Positions 20,463 to 31,958 of a stretch of 64,000 bases of DNA are shown one piece after another. Source of the DNA: Lepus europaeus. Lineage: Eukaryota; Chordata; Mammalia; Lagomorpha; Leporidae. The notes under the pieces were generated by a model. The model had not been told where the DNA came from. It saw only the letters and a program-made list of their open reading frames with translations, and ran no database searches. How positions within the stretch are numbered: the stretch's first letter is position 1; each line of letters starts with the position of its first letter. A program made the position numbers and the translations under genes. The stretch covers positions 59,936,448 to 60,000,447 of the forward strand of contig NC_084835.1 in assembly GCF_033115175.1 (NCBI RefSeq). Direction: 5' to 3'.

Positions 20463-20995
20463 TTAAAAATCTAGATAGGTAGCATATGATTTTATATTTG
20501 CATTCTTGCCCCCGATCTGTCAAATATTATAAAAAGGCCTGGCCCTTGCATGCAGTAGGCACTGTGTGTGTGTGTGTGTGCGCTTTCCGCATGTACACAG
20601 GCCCATTCTAACTTGCTCCCAGGTGTGCACTGTGATTGAGGACATCCACACTCAAAGAGCGTGCTCTAGATGCTCTTACACTGCCACATTCCACACTTAG
20701 ATCATCTATGCTGCTCCAGCAGAGAGGGCTGTGTGGAGACCTGGTGGTAGACCTACTAGGGAGGCCTGGCACAAGGTCACGGCTCCAGCACTGCACGGCG
20801 CTGGTAGGCACATTGGATCACAGCGCTCAGGCCAGATTGCCCTGCGCCTGCCTCTACCTCCACACCATCACGTTCTAATCCAGAGAAGCCCCCCACATTT
20901 TGTTCTTTGGGCAACCAAATTATAAACAACCACATTAGAGCCCTTGTTAACATGAGCCACCATGGTTCACTGACAAAAAACTTGAGATCCTGAGG
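20463..20995. other. Single-copy spacer with a TG repeat
   Basis: Contains a (TG)n run at about 20563-20581. No gene or other repeat recognised. Confidence 0.45.
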
Positions 20996-21285
20996 TCCAC
21001 CATTATGGCATAGTGGATGAAGCCACTGCTCGCAACCCCCGTGGGAGGGTCAGTTTCAGTCCTGGCTGCCCTGCTTCTGATCCAGCTCCCTGATAATGCA
21101 CACAGAAAGGACGTAGAAGATGGCCCAAGTGCCTGGGCCCCTGCCACTCACAGAGGAGAACTGATGGAGTTCCTGGTTCCTGGCTCCTGGATTTGGTCAT
21201 TCAGGGAGTGAACCAGAAGATGGAGGATCTCTCTTTGTCTCTCCCTTTCTGTCACTCTACATTTCAAATAAACAAACCATTAAAA
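20996..21285 (+). mobile_element. CSINE, diverged older copy
   Basis: 'gaggtccaccattatggcat' through 'gatggcccaagtgcctgggc' to 'atttcaaataaacaaacc'. Confidence 0.82.
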
Positions 21286-22119
21286 GAAAAACCACAAGAA
21301 AAACACAGAAGCACAAGGGCTGGGCCAGTTCTCAACACTCCCTGCTTTGGCAGGGCTGGCTGTGGGGACTCCGGCCCAGGGATGCCTGCTTGCTTTGTGC
21401 CTGTTCATATTGCCTGAGGGAGGATGGTTGACTCAGAGAAGAGCTAGAGATTCCAGCACAATTAAGAACTAGAGAATTCCCACTTCCTCCTGGCAGGTGG
21501 GGTGTGGGGACTTTAGGATGTGGAGAAGGGAAACAGTGCAGGGTCAGGGGACAGGAAGGGTGATGTTGGAGGAAAGGATAGGAGGTTGGCCCAAGAAAAA
21601 GGACCAAGGGATTTTAAGAGCCATGATCCTTAAACAACAGTGGCATTCGTTACTCAGTGTATGCTGTACCTCACCCATAAAGGTCATCAATACCATCTTA
21701 AATGCATTTGCTTATCTGCACTGCCATACGTCACTGCTATGTAAAAATTCTTATTTTCTAGCCTTTCAAAAAGTGATAGCAACTTATACTTGAAAGTGAT
21801 TTTATACATTACATACAACTATATTTACATACTACACTCCATAAGAAAGTTCTCACATTTAGTATGTCATGGAAAATTGAATTTCTGCATTCTGTTTTTA
21901 AAGCTAACATTGTCTCTTACTATGTTCACTTGAAAAAATTCCTTTTTTGTTGGAGGTGTTATTGGATATGTTCCTGAGTTTAAAATCTGCACAGTTCCTT
22001 ATTCTTGTTGACTTAATCATACCATGACCGGTGACGTCATCATTGGCAGGGTAGCACTCAGATTCACCTTTAAGGAGGTAAACCCATCCCCAACCCCAAA
22101 ATATTATGACCAGTGCACA
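21286..22119. other. Single-copy stretch
   Basis: Balanced composition to about 21640, then AT-rich. Nothing recognised apart from the repeat that follows. Confidence 0.45.
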
Positions 22120-22256
22120 GAGGTACTTTTAAAAGGTCATGGAAAAATGCACAATATGAAAAAACTATGCATGGATTTTAAAATGTTTGCAACAAAATAA
22201 ACCTATCTTTTCATTTTCTACAAAAAATAGATTTACTTGCCATGAACAAATGAAAA
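22120..22256. repeat. Second copy of the palindromic MITE-like element
   Basis: 'aggtacttttaaaaggtcat', 'ctatgcatggattttaaaat' and 'aaaataaacctatcttttca' match the copy at 4106-4197. The far end ('gccatgaacaaatgaa') is decayed. Confidence 0.5.
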
Positions 22257-22283
22257 GAATTTACTTACGAAAATACAAATTGA

Positions 22284-22610
22284 TTGGGCTAGTGCTGTAG
22301 TGTAAAAGGTTAAGATGCAGTGCCAGCATCTCATATGGGTGCTGGTTCTAGTCCAGGTTGCTCCATTTCCCATCCAGCTCCCTGTTAATGTACCTGGGAA
22401 AAGCATTGGAAGATGGCCCAAGTGCTTGGGTCCCTGCACCTAAGTGGGAGACCTGGAATAAGCTCCTGACTCCTGGCTTCCGTCTGGCCCAGCACCAGCC
22501 ATTGTAGCCATTCAGGGAGTGAACCAGTGGATGGAAGATATTTCTCTCTTACTCTCTCCCCTCTTTCTGTATCTCTGTTTTTCAAATAAATACATCAGTC
22601 TTTTAACAAA
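22284..22610 (+). mobile_element. CSINE, older subfamily
   Basis: 'gattgggctagtgctgtagt' to 'tttttcaaataaatacatca'. The body is full with few indels. Confidence 0.9.
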
Positions 22611-23468
22611 TACAAGTTGAATAAATCAAATTAAAAAATGAAACTGCAAGTTGGGCAGCCAAGTAGTTCCACAGCAAGGAACGAATGGCGGTGGGTACCA
22701 TTGCCGATGGAGGTAACTAAGAAGGGCTTGCTGTGGTATGAGCAGGATTTGGCTCCCCAGCTCACACGGACATTTAAACCCCAAAGTCTGACAGTGATGG
22801 TTCATGGGCTGCTGGATCTCTTTTGGCACCTGGGAGGTGCACCTGGTGGCCGGCTTGCCTTCCCGAGAGGGATGGTTCTGTAAGCCCAGCATGGTTCCCT
22901 GTCTGTCTGCTTCCTGGTTCTCCACCTGATCCTCCTTTCTCATGTGTTCTTCCAGCAGACACCAGACCGATGAGGCTGTGATCCTGGGCTGTGGGTCTCC
23001 ACCCTTTAGGTCAAAATGAGCTTCTTCCTCCTTGAGAAGCCTTTCCCGTGGGTTTCAGTAAAAGTAATGCGAAGCCAACTGACGTAGTACCAGAAGTCAT
23101 TCCAGCTGCCTGCAAGAACCACTAACTCACAACTAATTGTCTTTGTGGTCATAAGTCTGGGCTTGATGTCAAATGTATAATTTTTTGATGCAACTACCTT
23201 TGAAATGTAATATTGAGATCCTGCTAGACTTACACAGATACATCATCTCCCTTTTTGTTTCTTCAAAAGAGCCAAAAAATGTGTAATTGACCAGAAGATT
23301 AAATTAGGCTAATCAACAAGAACAAAAGAGGCGTGTCCTTCTTTTGTGAGAACTAATCCAAACCATTAAGTGTGAATTTTCAAAAACTGTTCTCCCGGGA
23401 TGACACTTTGCCTTGCTTCATAAGCACACGTCTGTCTTAGGGGGTGATTCCAGGGGTTACTCAGTAAC
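22611..23468. other. Single-copy stretch, possible conserved non-coding DNA
   Basis: Repeat-free. Positions 23040-23400 are AT-rich but complex, with several TAAT-type cores ('taattgaccagaagatt', 'aattaggctaatcaac'). No coding frame is convincing. Confidence 0.35.
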
Positions 23469-23484
23469 AAAACTGGCTAATTTT

Positions 23485-23821
23485 TTTTTTTTTTTTTTTT
23501 TTTTTGGACAGGCAGAGTGGATAGTGAGAGAGAGAGACAGAGAGAAAGGTCTTCCTTTGCCGTTGGTTCACCCTCCAATGGCCACCACGGCCGGCGCATC
23601 TCGCTGATCCGAAGCCAGGAGCCAGGTGCTTCTCCTGGTCTCCCATGCGGGTGCAGGGCCCAAGCACTTGGGCCATCCTCCACTGCCTTCCCGGCCATAG
23701 CAGAGAGCTGGCCTGGAAGAGGGGCAACCGGGATAGAATCCGGCGCCCCAACCGGGACTAGAACCCGGTGTGCCGGTGCCGCAAGGCAGAGGATTAGCCT
23801 GTTAAGCCACGGCGCTGGTCG
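23485..23821 (-). mobile_element. Young CSINE with 16-bp TSD
   Basis: A T run and 'ggacaggcagagtggatagt' to 'gccacggcgctggtc'. The TSD 'aaaactggctaatttt' is perfect (23469-23484 and 23822-23837). Confidence 0.96.
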
Positions 23822-24111
23822 AAAACTGGCTAATTTTATGTCACAGAACTTAATTTATGAATTTGGAGATTGCGTAGAGGATGCCTAACAGCCTGTTGGT
23901 TATGTTAATTACAGACAACAAATTGCCCACGTGATCACCTTGTAAGTAAGATTGAACTCCTTTTCCATTAATCCACTGTTTAAAATAGAGCTTCTAGAAT
24001 ACCATGACTCCTGGGAGGGGGTGCTGGTGAGGAGCATCCTCAGAGTTATAACCAGGAGAGGAAGAACATGGGGAAGAGCGAAAAGCAGGCCAGATGCATC
24101 CTTTTTTTGTT

Positions 24112-24133
24112 TTCTAAAGTATTTATTTATTTG

Positions 24134-24179
<46 letters not shown>

Positions 24180-24417
24180 CCATTTGCTCAAATGTCTGCA
24201 ACAACGAAGACTGGGCTGGGCTGAAACTGGGAGCAGGGAGACCTCCATTAGGTCTCCCATGTGGATGTCAGGAGCCCAAGTTCTTGATCCGCCACTGCTG
24301 CCTCCTGGGGTGTCATTAGCTGGAAGTAGGAGCCAGAGCTGGGCATCAAACCCTGGTCCTCCCATGTGGGATGTGGGCCTCTTAGCTGGTGTCTTAACCA
24401 CTAGGCTTCAGGCCCCC
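24112..24417 (-). mobile_element. Decayed CSINE with a long (GA)n tract
   Basis: 'aagtatttatttatttgaga', then about 20 GA units (24136-24175), the diverged body 'aatgtctgcaacaacgaaga' and the head complement 'ttaaccactaggcttcaggc'. Confidence 0.8.
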
Positions 24418-24969
24418 CTGCAGACTCATTTGCTTTTTATCAGGAGCCCCTTTCTTCAGTAACCAACACGCTCCTGTGAGAACAGCATGAGAGAGCCCTC
24501 ACCTGACCTCTTAAAGGTCCTGTCTGACCACTGTGTTGCAAGGGCCATTGCCACTTCAGTGTGGGAGGAGACATTCAAACCGTAGCAGAGGCTCAAACCA
24601 AGAGCAGTGAGAGTGAGGAAAAAGGGAGAGCGAGGTGAGGACAATGAGAGCTGGTGCCATGCCTGGCTGGGCTGTGCACGGTGAGTCACAAGGACACTCA
24701 ACAGGCATGTGTTAGACTTCTTGGGACATTCGCAAGAGGAATCTGTGTGTAGAGCAGCCTGCTGGGGGCGATGGGCAGTGGATGGTGGGGTGGCCCTGCT
24801 CAGTTCTCCCCTAACTCTGGTTTCCAGCTATCAAGATATGCTCTGTGGGAAGCTGTGACTCTGAATTCTGGGGGCCGCTCTTGGCTCCCTACTTGGGCAT
24901 CAGTCCTCTGCCTGGTGTGGGGCATTTTATAGAAACCTGGAAGGAGAAAGGGAACCCAGCTGGGAGCTG

Positions 24970-24993
24970 GGTGTGTGTGTGTGTGTGTGTGTG
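24970..24993. repeat. (GT)12 microsatellite
   Basis: Perfect dinucleotide run. Confidence 0.95.
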
Positions 24994-25054
24994 GACTAAG
25001 AAAAGATAGGATGAAAGGGAGATGCACAGGTCTGTGTCCAACAGAGAAGGCAGA

Positions 25055-25150
25055 CAGTCTTGGCTTGGCTATTAACCAACACCATGACCTTGGACGCGTC
25101 ACCTGGCCTCCATGGGCATGTCTCCTCCACAGGGGGATAGCTGGTACAGT
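25055..25150 (-). repeat. MIR-like relic
   Basis: 'accatgaccttggacgcgtc' and 'acctggcctccatgggcatg' follow the reversed MIR pattern 'tgtgaccttgggcaagtcac..cctctctgagcctc'. Confidence 0.5.
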
Positions 25151-26332
25151 CTTCCAAGTCCCTTCAGTGGAAACCACCAGGTATGTAGAAATCAGCAACC
25201 CAGCCACGTGCCTGGTAGCCTGGGGCTAGGTTGTGGCAGTCATGGCCGCAGGCAGGCAGGGGAAGAATTTGCAGGATTCGTGCAGAGATTTTGAAGACAG
25301 GCAGGAGGAACATCTGCCCCCTCCCTACCCCAAGAGGAAGTATTGCTTTCACTATGTAGGAGGGGAGGGAGAACTGGCTTCCGTGATTTCTCTGTCCTTG
25401 CCAAAATATGCCACTGATATCCATTCGGTTGTCAGCAGGATCCTACCCAAATAACTGTAAACAAAATTTATAAAATAACTACCTACAAAGGGAATATAAC
25501 AATGCTCTTTAAATCACTCAAGTCAAAATACTGTAATGTGTGTGGCTCTAGCTGCCAACAAATATAAGCATGAATGCCACAGGGGCTTCAGGTCAGTGGT
25601 GGCTTGGGGTGAGAGGGTGGAGAACCACGTGACCACAGCTGTTTGGCGTGGTTCCTCTTTAAGTCAGACCAGGAGGAAACGATTCAAGCAGAGAAGCAGT
25701 ACATGGGGTCTGGAATCACACTCTGCCCCACTGGGGCCTGAAGAACAGATACAAGCTGCTGTGCACTGAGTGCCAGTGACCTCCTAAGCCGCAGAGTCCC
25801 TGTCCCTAGCCTGTCTCCATCCCAGCAACTCAACACGCTGTTCTGGAACCAGGTCTGCATCTCACAGCTCCAAGGACACCACGCCCATTGTCCCTGGAGT
25901 AGGAGTATGTGTTCGGAGGGGGATGTTGCCTCTATTTTCAGTGTGTGCTTTGCCATCATGTTAAATGTCTGATGGAGCATTGCCCTGCAAAGACTTCATC
26001 ATCTCAAAGCAGCGTCGCCAGATTTAGTACATATAAAATGCATGTTGATAACTCAAGTTTGAACGTCAGATTCAAATGAGTAGTTGTTCATCCCAGCTAT
26101 TGCATAAGGTATAACAAAAAACTTCCATTGTTTATTTGAAATTAAACTTTAACAAGGAATCCTAAATTTTATTCAACAGCACTACTTCAAATATGGTACT
26201 TTCTATTTATACAAACATTTGTGTGTGTCAATGAATATAAATATATTTTCTTTTTTTTTCCCACGTAAATGATAGCATATTGTACACACTAGTCTGTGCC
26301 TGGATTTTGTTATTTAATAGTACATCTTATAC

Positions 26333-26620
26333 TGGGGGTGAGTGTTTAGCCTAGTGGTTGGGATATAGGTTAATATTCCTTAGCTTCATACTGGAGTACT
26401 TGGGTTTGATACCTGGCTGTAGCTCCTGCTTCCAGTTGCCTGCTAACGCAGACCCTAAGAAGCAGCACTGACGGCTCATGTAGTTGAGTTCCTGCCACCG
26501 AAGTAGGATGCTTGCACTGTGTTCCCAGCTCTGTCCCTTGGCTCAGCCCAGCCCCGCTGCCAGACATTTGGGGAGTGAATCAACAGATGGGAACTCTCTC
26601 AAATAAATAGAAATTTAAAA
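26333..26620 (+). mobile_element. Decayed CSINE in an L1 relic
   Basis: 'ggggtgagtgtttagcctag', 'gagtacttgggtttgatacc' and 'cagaccctaagaagcag' to 'ctctcaaataaatag'. This belongs to the oldest subfamily. Confidence 0.78.
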
Positions 26621-26669
26621 CTGTATCTTACCGATTATCTATGATCTGTGCACACATATCTGCTTCCTT

Positions 26670-27005
26670 TTTTTTTTTTTAAAGATTAGTTTATTTATTT
26701 GACAGGTATAGTTACAGACAGAGAGAGGGAGAGACAGAGAGACAGCTCTTCCATCAGCTGGTTCATTCCTCAAACGGTTGCAATGGCCAGAACTGAGTTG
26801 ATCTGAAGTCCAGAGCCAGGAGCTTCTTCCAGGTCCTGCACGCAGGTGCAGGGACCCAAGCACTTGAGCCGTCTTCCACTGGTTTTCCCAGGCTATAAGC
26901 AGGGAGCTGGATTGGAAGTGGAGCAGTCAGGACTAGAACTGGCACCCATATGGGATGTCAGTGCCTCAGATGGAGGCTTAGCCTACTGCGCCACAGTGCT
27001 GGCCC
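26670..27005 (-). mobile_element. CSINE, older subfamily, with imperfect TSD
   Basis: T run and 'aaagattagtttatttattt' to 'gccacagtgctggccc'. TSD 'ctgcttcctt' (26660-26669) against 'ctgctccctt' (27006-27015). Confidence 0.92.
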
Positions 27006-27125
27006 CTGCTCCCTTCTTTCTAATGGCTGCTGAATGGATGTACCATAGACATTCAGCCACCTATAGATATTTACCTCCAACGTAGCACTGATTACAGTTG
27101 CCAAATAGTGTAAAATTTCTTGTTT

Positions 27126-27984
27126 GTGCTACCGTCTCCGGGGCACCTCCGGGGCTTAGTTGGGCCATCCTGGTGCTGGCAGACATGTCCTGTTAGACTT
27201 CTCTAGTACACTGTTCAGGACACACTCAGCAGCAGTCACCGTTGCCTGCTTGGGCCCCTTCACATTCCGTGTCTGCTGGTTGCTTTCTAGGTCCATGCAG
27301 ATTATATTCACTGTACTGTGGGTGCCTTCCTGCTATCCGGGGTTGGGTCTGTTGCTTCCTGGGTTCCATGTCATTATTTTTCTCCTATACCTTCATTTTG
27401 TAGGACAGTACGCTGTAGGAATATTCTCTCGAATTTTATAGGTCTTTGTGTGTTTGTTTTGCTCATATGTGACATAGCTATTTTGCTCATATGTGATGGA
27501 TAATTTGGCTGGTTACAGAATTCTCAAATGTAAATATTTTCTTTCAGAATTTTAAACATATTATTGCTTTATCTGCTAATTCTAGTGTTATGACTCCTGA
27601 TATCATCCTGATTTTTGTTCCTATTTAATGTAAACTAGTTTTTCTTTTTATTATTATGAAGCTTAAATAATTGTTCCATTCTGGTGATAAGAAACCTCTT
27701 GAAAATATGCCTTGGAGATGGTCTTTGTATTAATAGTTCCAGGCTGATGATAGATCCAATAATTCAGGAGATTTATATCCTTCTATGAAGGCTCATATTT
27801 TTTATTTATTGAATAATTCTCAGTAGTTTTCTGTGTTGTCTCATTTGGAATATCTATTATTAGGATATCGACATTTTTGGTGTTGAATCTCTAATTTTCT
27901 TGTCTGCTTTTCTTCTTGTCTATTCTAGTTTCTAGATTTCTTTTATTTGTATTATTAAATCTTTAAATTAATTTTCTTGTTTTT
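27126..27984. other. AT-rich stretch, probably an ancient L1 relic
   Basis: The part 27500-27970 ('tggctggttacagaattctc', 'ttttctttcagaattttaaa', 'gaataattctcagtagtttt') resembles reversed L1 3' sequence of great age. The part 27126-27400 is not recognised. Confidence 0.35.
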
Positions 27985-28097
27985 TAAGACAAGATTTACT
28001 TATTTGAAAATCTGAGAGAGAGAGATTGGGAAGGGGGAGAGAGAGAGAGATTGATCTACTATCCACTGGTTCATTCGTTAAATGGCTGCAACATCCT

Positions 28098-28453
28098 CTG
28101 CCGGCGCCGCGGCTCAACAGGCTAATCCTCTGCCTTGTGGCGTCGGCACACCAGGTTCTAGTCCCAGTCAGGGCGCCAGGTTTTGTCCCGGTTGATTCTC
28201 TTCCAGTCCAACTCTCTGCTGTGGCCAGGGAGTGCAGTGGAGGATGGCCCAAGTGCTTGGGCCCTGCACCCCATGGGAGACCAGGAGAAGCACCTGGCTC
28301 CTGCCTTCAGATCAGCGCAATGCGCCGGCCACAGCGCGCTGGCCGCAGCAACCATTGGAGGGTGAACCAACGGCAAAAGGAAGACCTTTCTCTCTGTCTC
28401 TGTCTCTCACTGTCCACTCTGCCTGTCAAAAAAAAAAAAAAAAAAAAAAAAAA
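28098..28453 (+). mobile_element. Young CSINE, first insertion in the old copy
   Basis: 'ctgccggcgccgcggctcaa' to 'ctgcctgtc' and about 26 A. Perfect TSD 'ggctgcaacatcct' (28084-28097, 28454-28467). The body shows 'gccttgtggcgtcggcac' in the head region. Confidence 0.96.
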
Positions 28454-28589
28454 GGCTGCAACATCCTGATCAGGGCAGGCTGAAGTCAGGAACCAGGAAC
28501 TCCATCCAGGTCTTCCACATATGTGGCAAGGGCCAAAGTACATGGGCTATCTTCCACTGTCTTTCCAGGAACATCTTCCAATGTACATT

Positions 28590-28915
28590 TTTTTTTTTTG
28601 ACAGGCAGAGTGGACAATGAGACAGAGAGAGAGAGGAGAAAGGTCTTCCTTTGCCGTTGGTTCACCCTCCAATGGCCGCTGCGGCCGGCGCACTGTGCTG
28701 ATCTGAAGGCAGGAGCCAGGTGCTTCTCCTGGTCTCCCATGGGGTGCAGGGCCCAAGCACTTGGGCCATCCTCCTCTGCACTCCCAGGCCACAGCAGAGA
28801 GCTGGCCTAGGAAGAGGGGCAACCGGGACAGAATCCGGCACCCCGACCAGGACTAGAACCTGGTGTGCCGGCGCCGCAAGGTGGAGGATTAGCCTATTGA
28901 GCCACAGCGCCGGCC
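28590..28915 (-). mobile_element. Young CSINE, second insertion in the old copy
   Basis: T run and 'gacaggcagagtggacaatg' to 'gagccacagcgccggcc'. TSD 'ccaatgtacatt' (28578-28589) against 'ccaatgtgcatt' (28916-28927), one mismatch. Confidence 0.95.
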
Positions 28916-29030
28916 CCAATGTGCATTGGAAGTAGAACATTGGGAACTTGAACTGGCTCTCTGATATGGGATGCCATTATCTTGAGTGGCAGCTTAACTC
29001 ACTGGGCCACAATTCTGGCCCTAGAATTTT

Positions 29031-29343
29031 TTTTTAAAGATGCATTTATTTGCTTGAGAGGCAGAGTTACAGAGAGAGGGAGACACAGAGACGGCTGTCT
29101 TTCATCCACTGATTCGCTCCTCAAATGGCCGCAATAGCTGGAGCTGGGCCCATCTGAAGCCGGGAGCCAGGAGCTTCTTCTGGGTCTCCCATGTGGGTGC
29201 AGAGGTTCAAGCATTTGGGCCATCTTCTACTGCTCTCTCAGGCATCAGCTGGGAATTGGAACAGAAGTGGAACAGCTGAGACTCAAACTGGCACACGTAA
29301 TAAAATGCCAGCGCCACAGGCAGATGCTTAACCTGCTATGCCT
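29031..29343 (-). mobile_element. CSINE, older subfamily
   Basis: 'tttttaaagatgcatttatt' to 'aacctgctatgcct'. TSD 'ctagaatttt' (29021-29030) against 'ccagaatttt' (29344-29353). Confidence 0.92.
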
Positions 29344-29353
29344 CCAGAATTTT

Positions 29354-29693
29354 TTTTAATTAATTAATTAATTTTGAAAGTGAGAATTAGAGAGAGAGAG
29401 AGAGAGAAACACACACACACACACACAGAGAGAATCTTCCATCTGTTGTTTTACTCCCCAAACGGTTGCAATGGCCCGTGTTGGGCCAGGCCAAAGCAGG
29501 AGCCAGGAGCTTCTTCCAGGTCTCTCACATGGGCAAAGGGGCTCAAGCATTTGAGCCATCTTCTGCTGTTTTCCCAGGCACATTAGCAGGGAGCTGGATC
29601 AGAAGGGGAGCAGCTGGGACTCAAACTAGTGCCCATACGGAATGCCGGCACTGTAGGCAACGGCTTTAATCCACTATGCCACAAACCTGGTTC
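29354..29693 (-). mobile_element. CSINE, older subfamily, with TSD and a CA repeat
   Basis: 'ttaattaattaattaatttt' to 'ctatgccacaaacctggtt'. A (CA)n block at 29408-29427 replaces part of the purine tract. TSD 'ccagaatttt' (29344-29353, 29694-29703) is perfect. Confidence 0.94.
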
Positions 29694-29703
29694 CCAGAAT
29701 TTT

Positions 29704-30855
29704 CTTGACTCTTATGTTTCCAATCTTTTAATGCATTAAACATGCTCAGTGCTTAAATGTTGAGTACTGTATCAACCAGTACAGGCTGAGATATGCTGTG
29801 GTAATGACACTGGAGGCTCAGTGACTTCCAACAAGAGAGGTCTCTAGCTAGCTCAAGCTCTACATCCGTAACCCACCTCTGTACCATCGCTGGGCTGCTA
29901 GGAGAGTAGAGCATCTGGCAAACCATACATTTGAACCTAAAGCTTCTGCCTGGGTTCACTTTTGTTCATGGCTCATTGGCCAAGGCACGTCATGTGACCA
30001 AGTATACCCTTTGCAGTGTGGGAAGTAGAATCCTCCCTCAGCCAGGGAGTGAATATTTGTGAACAATAGTACATTTGACCACATGTCATATTTTTACATA
30101 GTAAAACTGTGGTTTTGATTTCTCCATTTCTTGATTTGTTGGTTTAATATCCTCTTCAGACCCTCTGAGGATATTCCTGAGGTTTTTACTTATATTTTAA
30201 ATATTTCCTCTACAGATCTGTTTCCCTGGGTTCCTGTGTGTGTGTGTGTGTGTGTTTTCGCCTGCCTGTTGGGGTTCTTCTTGTATAGATTGTACCCTGG
30301 TTTGCCCACTCAGATTAAAGAGTGAGTCACTGGGGAGCAGACTGGAAGGCCTGCAGGCCTCTCTTGTGAGTGGGTGGCAGACAGCTTACCAAGGGACCAA
30401 CAACGATGGGTCTGGGGAAGTTGTGACAACCTGTGTCTATGCAGGAAACAGATGACCTGCTCAGGACAGGGAGCTGGACTGTGGGTGAGGCAAAGGGTAA
30501 CCATTGATGGATCCCGGTGCCTCTTCCCTGTGCTCAGCCTCGTTCCCCCTTGCATTGGGAAGTCTCAGGGCCTCTGCCTACTCAGGGAGGGCAGCCTGAG
30601 CCAATTCCTTTCCTACCTGGTATTCCTGGGCACACACGGGGCATTGTGGCTTCCTCTTCTCTGTCACCACTTCTTTTCTAAGAGTCTGTTGAAATTTCTT
30701 GGTTCCATTTGCATTTTCTTCTTAATTCTTTCCGTTAACTTTATTAAGAAATGGAATTACTCAATATTTTTATATTTCAACTGAAAGATGTATGCTAATT
30801 ATTTATAGCTTTTTAACATTATCTATAGTATCTTATGCAAATATAAAACAATTAG
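29704..30855. other. Spacer with old repeat relics
   Basis: 29760-30060 ('gaggctcagtgacttccaac', 'ttggccaaggcacgtcatgt') resembles a decayed interspersed repeat that I cannot name. 30120-30300 may be antisense L1 and contains a (TG)n run at 30236-30255. The rest is unrecognised. Confidence 0.35.
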
Positions 30856-30856
30856 C

Positions 30857-31089
30857 TGGCCAGGGAGTGCAGTGGAGGATGGCCCAAGTGGTTGGGTCCT
30901 GCACCCCATGGGAGACCAGGATAAGCAACTGGCTCCTGCCTTCGGAACAGCGCGGTGCGCTGGCCGCAGCGCACCAGCTGCGGCGGCCATTGGAGGGTGA
31001 ACCAATGACAAAAAGGAAGACCTTTCTCTCTGTCTCTGTCTCTCACTGTCCACTCTGCCTGTCAAAAAGTAAAAAAAAAAAAAAAAAAA
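30857..31089 (+). mobile_element. 5'-truncated young CSINE
   Basis: Begins inside the body at 'tggccagggagtgcagtgga' and runs to 'ctgcctgtc' and its A tail. The head is absent. The centre shows the expanded 'gcgctggccgcagcgcacca' form. Confidence 0.93.
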
Positions 31090-31092
31090 GTT

Positions 31093-31410
31093 AGGCCGGC
31101 ACCGTGGCTTAACAGGCTAATCCTCTGCCTTGCGGCACCGGCACGCCGAGTTCTAGTCCCGGTTGGGGCACCGGATTCTATCCTGGTTGCCCCTCTTCCA
31201 GGCCAGCTCTCTGCTATGGCCCGGGAAGGCAGTGGAGGATGGCCCAAGTCCTTGGGCCCTGCACCCCATGGGAGATCAGGAGAAGCACCTGGCTTCTGGC
31301 TTCGGATCAGCGCGATGAGCTGGCTGCAGCGGCCATTGGAGGGTGAACCAACGGCAAAAATGAGGACCTTTCTCTCTGTCTCTCTCTCTCACTATCCACT
31401 CTGCCTGTCC

Positions 31411-31437
<27 letters not shown>
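31093..31437 (+). mobile_element. Young CSINE directly downstream of another
   Basis: 'ggccggcaccgtggcttaac' to 'ctgcctgtcc' and an A-rich tail. It sits against the A tail of the truncated copy in the same orientation, so A-tail targeting is likely. Confidence 0.95.
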
Positions 31438-31443
<6 letters not shown>

Positions 31444-31508
31444 TCCAATAGTATACCTTCAGTGGAATAAAATTCTAACAATGACAACAACAAAGGATAA
31501 GAAATCTT

Positions 31509-31547
31509 TTTTAAATAAAGATTTATTTATTTATTTGAAAGGTAGAG

Positions 31548-31592
<45 letters not shown>

Positions 31593-31850
31593 CTTTCATT
31601 CACTGGTTTACTCCCCAGATGGTTGCAACAGCCAGGGCCAGGTCTGACTAAAGCCAGGAGCCAGGAGCTTCTTTCAGGTCTTTCACATGGGTGAAGGGGC
31701 CCAAGCCCTTGGGCCATCTTCTGCTGTTCTCCCAGATGCATTAGCAGGGAACTGGATGGGAAGTGGAGCAGCCAAGGCTTGAGCCAGTACCCATATGGGA
31801 TGCCAGTGCCACAGTGGTGGCTTTATCCATTGAGCCACAGCACCAGCCCC
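31509..31850 (-). mobile_element. CSINE with a long (GA)n tract
   Basis: 'aaagatttatttatttattt', (GA)n at about 31553-31590, and the head complement 'gagccacagcaccagcccc'. A rough TSD ('taagaaatc'/'taagaactc') flanks it. Confidence 0.92.
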
Positions 31851-31958
31851 AGGTTAAGAACTCTTAACCCTGGCATTGAGTATGTTCCTTCAGTGGTACT
31901 GCAATTTGAAATCTAGAACTCTTGGGTTTGGACTGCAGATTAGAACAATGAGCAAACC

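Larger units (their letters stand above)
24418..26180. other. Mostly single-copy stretch
   Basis: About 1.8 kb with no CSINE. It holds a (TG)12 run at 24970-24993 and a MIR-like relic. Overlapping open frames show no recognisable protein. Confidence 0.45.
26181..27125 (-). mobile_element. Ancient L1 3' end, split by two CSINEs
   Basis: Three pieces, 26181-26332, 26621-26659 and 27016-27125, together read like reversed old L1 sequence: 'gtaaatgatagcatattgta', 'agtctgtgcctggattttgt', 'ttctttctaatggctgctga' and 'atggatgtaccatag'. Two CSINEs separate them. Confidence 0.6.
27985..29020 (-). mobile_element. Old CSINE split twice by young CSINEs
   Basis: Three collinear pieces, 27985-28097, 28468-28589 and 28928-29020, rebuild one minus-strand old CSINE: tail and purine tract, then 'ctgaagtcaggaaccaggaa', then 'gcttaactcactgggccaca'. 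Two young CSINEs account for the gaps. Confidence 0.85.
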
